Below are positions 60,432 through 64,000 of a stretch of 64,000 bases of DNA, in pieces; within the stretch, counting starts at the first letter, position 1; each line of letters starts with the position of its first letter. The position numbers and the translations under genes were made by a program. This DNA is from Ruminococcus sp. YRD2003 (lineage in GTDB: Bacteria > Bacillota > Clostridia > Oscillospirales > Ruminococcaceae). The notes under the pieces were generated by a model. It did not search any database, had not been told where the DNA came from, and saw only the letters and a program-made list of their open reading frames with translations. The stretch spans positions 62,001 to 126,000 of the forward strand of contig FNZT01000006.1 of NCBI GenBank assembly GCA_900109435.1. The letters run 5' to 3'.

Positions 60432-61361
60432 ATGCTGAAATATCTACTGCTCGTCGGCGGATTCTTCCTGCTGATAAAAGGTGCCGACCTCTTCGTCGAC
60501 GGAAGCTCCGCTGCTGCGAAAATGCTCAAGGTCTCGCCTCTCGTCATCGGCATGACTATCGTTGCTATGGGTACGAGCCTGCCGGAAACTTCGGTCAGCG
60601 TCAGCGCTGCCATCGCCGGCAAGAATGAACTCGCGATAAGCAATGTCGTCGGGTCGAACATTTTCAATCTCATGGTCGTCTGCGGAATGTGCGCGCTGCT
60701 CTGTCCGCTGAAAATAGACGGTCTGTCGCTCAAACGCGACTTCCCGTTCTCGATAGGCATCGCAGGACTTCTTATGCTGCTCGGACGACCTGATAAGACG
60801 GTCGGTCACATCGACGGCGTCATTCTTCTTGTCGTGTTCATTGGCTTCCTCGTTATCATGATAGGCACTGCAAGAAAGCAGGATGCCTCGGCGGATGATG
60901 AATTCAAGACTATGCCTGTCTGGAAGCTGGTGCTGTTCATCATCATCGGTATGGCGGCTATCGCTGCCGGCGGTAAAATGGTGGTTTCGGGTGCATCCGA
61001 CATCGCCCGCAGATTCGGTATGTCCGACAACCTCATCGGTATGACGGTGGTCGCACTCGGAACGAGCCTCCCCGAGCTCGTAACGTCGATGGTCGCCGCT
61101 AAGAAAAATGAGGTCGATATGGCTCTCGGAAACGTCATCGGCTCGAACATCTTCAATATCCTGTTCGTGCTCGGAGTCGCAGCTGCGATACATCCCGTGG
61201 AATTCACTATGCTGAACTTCATAGATACGGCTGTCCTTATTCTGATGAGCGGGCTGGTGCTCCTCTTGTGCTTCAGGTCGAAAAAGCTCGTCAGGTGGCA
61301 GGGAGCAGTAATGCTCGTGCTCTATGCGGGATATACAGCTTACATCATCAACCGTGGATAA
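60432..61361 (+). CDS. Calcium/sodium antiporter (CaCA family, YrbG-like)
   Basis: 309 residues, two inverted repeats of five helices. Alpha-1 AMGTSLPETSVSVSAAIAGK, NVVGSNIFN and alpha-2 ALGTSLPELVTSMVAAKKNE, NVIGSNIFNIL carry the ion-binding residues. Exchanges Ca2+ for Na+ at the cell membrane. Starts 14 bp after the GT2 gene. Confidence 0.93.
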   Translation: MLKYLLLVGGFFLLIKGADLFVDGSSAAAKMLKVSPLVIGMTIVAMGTSLPETSVSVSAAIAGKNELAISNVVGSNIFNLMVVCGMCALLCPLKIDGLSLKRDFPFSIGIAGLLMLLGRPDKTVGHIDGVILLVVFIGFLVIMIGTARKQDASADDEFKTMPVWKLVLFIIIGMAAIAAGGKMVVSGASDIARRFGMSDNLIGMTVVALGTSLPELVTSMVAAKKNEVDMALGNVIGSNIFNILFVLGVAAAIHPVEFTMLNFIDTAVLILMSGLVLLLCFRSKKLVRWQGAVMLVLYAGYTAYIINRG

Positions 61362-61372
61362 GGAGTGATTAT

Positions 61373-61885
61373 ATGAAAACTGCTCTCATCGTTATAGATA
61401 TGCAGAACGACTACCTCTGCGACAAGCGCAAGCCGCGCTTTACCTATGATACGGACAAGCTCGTCGGCGACGTTAACGCGCTGATACATGAGTACCGCGA
61501 CAATGGGTGTGAGGTCATTTATATCCGACACATTATTCAGAACCTCCCTACGAACCGTCTCCTCTTCGGCTACTCAATAGCGGGGACGGAGGGTGCCGAG
61601 CTCTACGGCGGGCTCGATATCGTCTCCGAACACATCTTCGACAAACTCGTCGGCGACGCGCTCTCAAACAAGCAGCTCCGCGAACTGATACAGCAAAAGG
61701 GCATTGATATGCTGCACCTCTGCGGACTGGACGAGTGCGGCTGCGTGACCTCAACTGCTCTCGGTGCCGCAAAGCGCGGTATCAAGGCGGAGATACTCCG
61801 CAGAGGCACTGTTTCGGTCTTCCCCGCAAAGAAGATAGAAAAGGCGCATCAAAAGCTTGAAAAAGCAGGTATAAGGTTCATATAA
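61373..61885 (+). CDS. Isochorismatase-family cysteine hydrolase
   Basis: 170 residues from the ATG at 61373 behind AGGAG. Catalytic triad visible: Asp in VIDMQNDYL, Lys in HIFDKLVGDAL (or the following KQL), and Cys in GLDECGCVTSTALGAAKRG. This family includes nicotinamidase-like and carbamoyl hydrolases; the substrate cannot be fixed. Followed by a strong terminator. Confidence 0.9.
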   Translation: MKTALIVIDMQNDYLCDKRKPRFTYDTDKLVGDVNALIHEYRDNGCEVIYIRHIIQNLPTNRLLFGYSIAGTEGAELYGGLDIVSEHIFDKLVGDALSNKQLRELIQQKGIDMLHLCGLDECGCVTSTALGAAKRGIKAEILRRGTVSVFPAKKIEKAHQKLEKAGIRFI

Positions 61886-61888
61886 GTA

Positions 61889-61927
61889 CAAAAGCCAAGG
61901 AACATCAGTCCCTTGGCTTTGTTTTTA
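61889..61927. terminator. Bidirectional terminator
   Basis: AAAGCCAAGG (61891-61900), loop, CCTTGGCTTT (61911-61920), then GTTTTT. Between convergent genes. Confidence 0.88.
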
Positions 61928-61945
61928 GGCACACTGCGCTGCTTC

Positions 61946-62986
61946 CTATAGTCTGAACAATTGCTCACCGTGCAATGGATCGAACTTCCTCAGCCGAAGC
62001 TTGCCGTCCTTGACCTCGAGCACGCGCCCATCACTGTCCTTTGCGGGCGAGAGCGTGAACAAGCCGTCGTGACGGTGTGCGGCGTAAAACACCATATCCG
62101 TGACGTTGACCTTCGATTCGGGCGAGGGGTTGACTCCGTGGAGTATCAGCCCCTTCTCCGTTATCTTTACCGTCATCACGTCCGTGCCCTTCAGCAGTCG
62201 GCAGCCCGAGCCGTTGAGGATATAGTGCGCCTCACGCTCCTTGGCGGTGAGGTCTTCGTAAAACCGCATAAGAAATGCACATATCACTCGCTCCGTGCGG
62301 AGAAGGTGCTCCTTTACGGCTTCGACGGGGTCTGCTTCTACGGCGGTAAGTCCGCCTGCTGTCTCGAGGACTATCTTATTGAGGTCGTCTGCAAATGTCG
62401 CACGCGACTCAAACAGCTTAGGGAGTTTCTCGGGCGTCTGCTCGGGGACGAGCTCGGGATATATCGCTTTGGCAAGGCGCTCATATCCCTTGTGGAAACT
62501 CCTGCCGAGCGAGTAATACGTCATTGAGGCAGTGTGGGGTAGACAGCACATATCCGATATCATATGCACCGCTCGCCCGAGAAATCTGCCGCACTCGTCA
62601 ATATAGCCCGCGTGCTGCATGGTGAGTGCCATTGTATAGTCCTCCTCAAACATGGTACGGGCACTCTTGGTATGCTTCTTGACGCCGTTGCGGTAGTAGG
62701 AGTTGACCATTTTCATCTCCTTGCCGCTCAGGCTAAGCGCACAGTAATAGTGACGCCCCATGCCGTTTTCGTAGTCGCCCTTTCTGTCGGGACGCTTGGC
62801 GTAGGGCATCAGCGTTTTCATCATCGGTGCGAAGAAATCCTCTGTTTCGGGATATAGCTTCTTCAATATCACAAGCGAACGCAGGAGCAGTGTCCTGTGT
62901 ACACACTTGGGTTCGGCAGTCCTCTCCGAGAGGTATCTGTCCGCAAGCTCGCGCATAGTTTTTGCTGTAGTTTGTATAACGCTCAT
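61946..62986 (-). CDS. Zinc-dependent phospholipase C-like protein
   Basis: 346 residues, no signal peptide. The middle shows the zinc-PLC pattern: GMGRHYYCALSLSGKE, FEEDYTMALTMQHAGYIDEC and FLGRAVHMISDMCCLPHTAS, where the His/Asp/His ligands of the metal site are expected (compare 'LGrAlHfl.D...P.Ha'). The C-terminal ~100 residues form a beta-rich extension (RHDGLFTLSP). Zinc PLCs are normally secreted, so a cytosolic location is unusual. MITE copy C lies in its leader. Confidence 0.65.
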   Translation of the reverse strand: MSVIQTTAKTMRELADRYLSERTAEPKCVHRTLLLRSLVILKKLYPETEDFFAPMMKTLMPYAKRPDRKGDYENGMGRHYYCALSLSGKEMKMVNSYYRNGVKKHTKSARTMFEEDYTMALTMQHAGYIDECGRFLGRAVHMISDMCCLPHTASMTYYSLGRSFHKGYERLAKAIYPELVPEQTPEKLPKLFESRATFADDLNKIVLETAGGLTAVEADPVEAVKEHLLRTERVICAFLMRFYEDLTAKEREAHYILNGSGCRLLKGTDVMTVKITEKGLILHGVNPSPESKVNVTDMVFYAAHRHDGLFTLSPAKDSDGRVLEVKDGKLRLRKFDPLHGEQLFRL

Positions 62987-63014
62987 TGCCGGCTCCTTTC
63001 GCCAATTACTTCAG

Positions 63015-63185
63015 GCAACGCCTCACAAAGACCGCCTGACGGCTTTGCACCGAATCTGCTTGGATATTCTCCGTCATCCTGCACGGAAAGTCCATTGACA
63101 TACATCGGTATGCCTGCGGTCTTTCTGTACATCTGACAAATGATCCCACTGTGCCGGTTCATCACGATCTTTGTGCGGTGTTGTC
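63015..63185 (+). repeat. MITE-like element, copy C
   Basis: 171 bp. Left end GGCAACGCCTCACAAAGACC, right end CTTTGTGCGGTGTTGTC, an imperfect inverted repeat. The interior matches copy B throughout (TGGATATTCTCCGTCATCCT, GACATACATCGGTATGCCTG). It lies between the start of the PLC-like gene and its promoter. Confidence 0.75.
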
Positions 63186-63197
63186 TTTACCATTTTT

Positions 63198-63226
63198 ATG
63201 ATACCACATCATGCAGTAAAAATCAA
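63198..63226 (-). promoter_or_regulatory. Promoter of the PLC-like gene
   Basis: TTGATT (63226-63221), 17 bp, TATCAT (63203-63198) on the minus strand, upstream of MITE copy C. Confidence 0.6.
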
Positions 63227-63240
63227 CTGCTTCACAGAAC

Positions 63241-63270
63241 TTGACACATACCGCCCAAAAGTGATATAAT
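63241..63270 (+). promoter_or_regulatory. Promoter of pnuC
   Basis: TTGACA (63241-63246), 18 bp, TATAAT (63265-63270). Confidence 0.75.
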
Positions 63271-63369
63271 AGCTTTACTGCCACCGGGTAGAAAAAATGC
63301 TGAAAGCATTCGCCTCACATCATTAGGTCCTTGAAGATGTGTGACGGGTGTTTTTTTTTGGAGGAAAAT
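63271..63369 (+). promoter_or_regulatory. pnuC leader with attenuator-like hairpin
   Basis: A 99-nt leader. AATGCT-GAA-AGCATT forms a small hairpin (~63296-63310), then CACATC (63316-63321) pairs with GATGTG (63336-63341), followed by TGACGGGTG and nine T (63351-63359) directly before the ribosome site GGAGG. It looks like a transcription attenuator; I do not recognise a known riboswitch class. Confidence 0.5.
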
Positions 63370-64000
63370 ATGAAATTTACACGCGGATATTTCACACGCA
63401 CCGAACTCGTACTGTGGTTCGGTTCGATGCTTCTGATAACAGCGGCATCCATCCTTTCGGGCGGCAGCGGGCTGCTGTCAACGGCAGCTTCGCTCACGGG
63501 TGCTGCTTCGCTTATCCTCGCCGCTAAGGGTAATCCGCTCGCACAGGTGCTGATGATAGCCTTCAGCGCTATGTACGGGATAATATCCTATTCCTTTGCC
63601 TATTACGGCGAAATGATAACTTACCTCGGAATGACGCTGCCGATGGCTGTGATATCTCTCATTTCCTGGTTAAGACACCCGTCGGGCGGAAGAGGAGCAG
63701 AGGTCAGGGTAAACCGCATCTCGCTGCGTGAGACACTTTTCATGGCTTCGCTCACGCTGTTTGTGACGGTGCTGTTTTTCTTCATCCTGCGTCGCTTCAA
63801 CACAGCAAATCTCATTCCGAGCACGATCTCCGTCGCCACAAGCTTTGCAGCTGCATACCTGACTTTCAGGCGGACTATATACTTTCCTCTCGCCTATGCG
63901 GCAAACGACGCAGTGCTGATCGTTCTGTGGACGCTCGCTTCGATAAGTGACCGCTCGTACCTTTCGGTGCTCATGTGCTTCGTGGTTTTCCTTGCAAATG
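63370..64000 (+). CDS. pnuC: PnuC-like nicotinamide riboside transporter (partial, runs off the window)
   Basis: At least 210 residues, open to the end of the window. It starts MKFTRGYFTRTELVLWFGSM and has about seven hydrophobic helices. KGNPLAQVLMIAFSAMYGII, SYSFAYYGEMITYLGMTLPM and FRRTIYFPLAYAANDAVLI match PnuC of Firmicutes. Imports nicotinamide riboside for NAD synthesis. GGAGG precedes the ATG by 6 nt. Confidence 0.85.
   Translation, partial: MKFTRGYFTRTELVLWFGSMLLITAASILSGGSGLLSTAASLTGAASLILAAKGNPLAQVLMIAFSAMYGIISYSFAYYGEMITYLGMTLPMAVISLISWLRHPSGGRGAEVRVNRISLRETLFMASLTLFVTVLFFFILRRFNTANLIPSTISVATSFAAAYLTFRRTIYFPLAYAANDAVLIVLWTLASISDRSYLSVLMCFVVFLAN

Overview
The window looks like a chromosome segment of a plant-fibre-degrading gut or rumen Ruminococcus (Oscillospiraceae/Ruminococcaceae). 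The main reason is the set of secreted carbohydrate-active enzymes carrying type I dockerins with Ruminococcus-style repeats, TTT/T-rich linkers and no LPXTG anchors. Codon use, Gram-positive Shine-Dalgarno sites (GGAGG) and the other gene families agree. The species cannot be fixed from sequence alone.

Layout. 0-6 kb: a cyclase-family hydrolase, a shortened MacB-like ABC exporter, remnants of an SDR and a YolD-like gene, an M24 peptidase-like protein, an FMN reductase, a frameshifted dockerin gene and a transposase scrap. 6-18 kb: a fibre-degradation locus. Two divergent AraC-type regulators precede three large secreted enzymes: SGNH esterase-dockerin-CBM35-GH26 mannanase, PL11 rhamnogalacturonan lyase-dockerin, and GH43 arabinanase-CBM13-dockerin-CE1 esterase. 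Two of their promoters share the same direct-repeat geometry, so the neighbouring regulator probably controls all three. 18-26 kb: an AT-richer patchwork of mobile and decayed DNA (IS200/IS605 end, two DUF4143 ATPases, a split phzF, a nuclease-like gene, a relaxase/RHH pair, fragments of DUF1848, BMP-lipoprotein and YbaK-like genes), ending at a tRNA-Ser/tRNA-Leu pair.

26-43 kb: a Spo0A-family regulator with a degenerate receiver, a YhcC-like radical SAM protein, two ECF sigma/anti-sigma modules (one with a dockerin protein in the operon), a Zn/Cd P-type ATPase with a consensus promoter and SmtB/ArsR-like operator, tRNA-Leu(UAA), a secreted SGNH hydrolase, and a housekeeping run (kinase, TrmH-type methyltransferase, SurE, MTA/SAH nucleosidase). 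43-50 kb: a LysR-controlled hydrolase plus a lipoprotein-cyclophilin-like-aldo/keto reductase fusion, then a divergent MTA/SAH deaminase and S-adenosylhomocysteinase. 50-64 kb: an HD-GYP membrane sensor, an ArsC/Spx-like protein, LigA, a second divergent Spo0A-like gene next to a SigK-type sigma factor, a cytidylate-kinase-like protein, an ArsB/NhaD permease, a GNAT-GT2-antiporter-isochorismatase run, a zinc-PLC-like protein and the start of pnuC.

The points most worth a second look are the Spo0A-like proteins that lack a phosphorylatable aspartate (one beside sigK), the matched operator geometry at the enzyme promoters, a family of ~170-bp MITE-like elements found in gene leaders, the split phzF with a nuclease-like gene inside, and the aldo/keto reductase fusion lipoprotein. 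All homology statements are from recognising motifs by eye; no database search was run.
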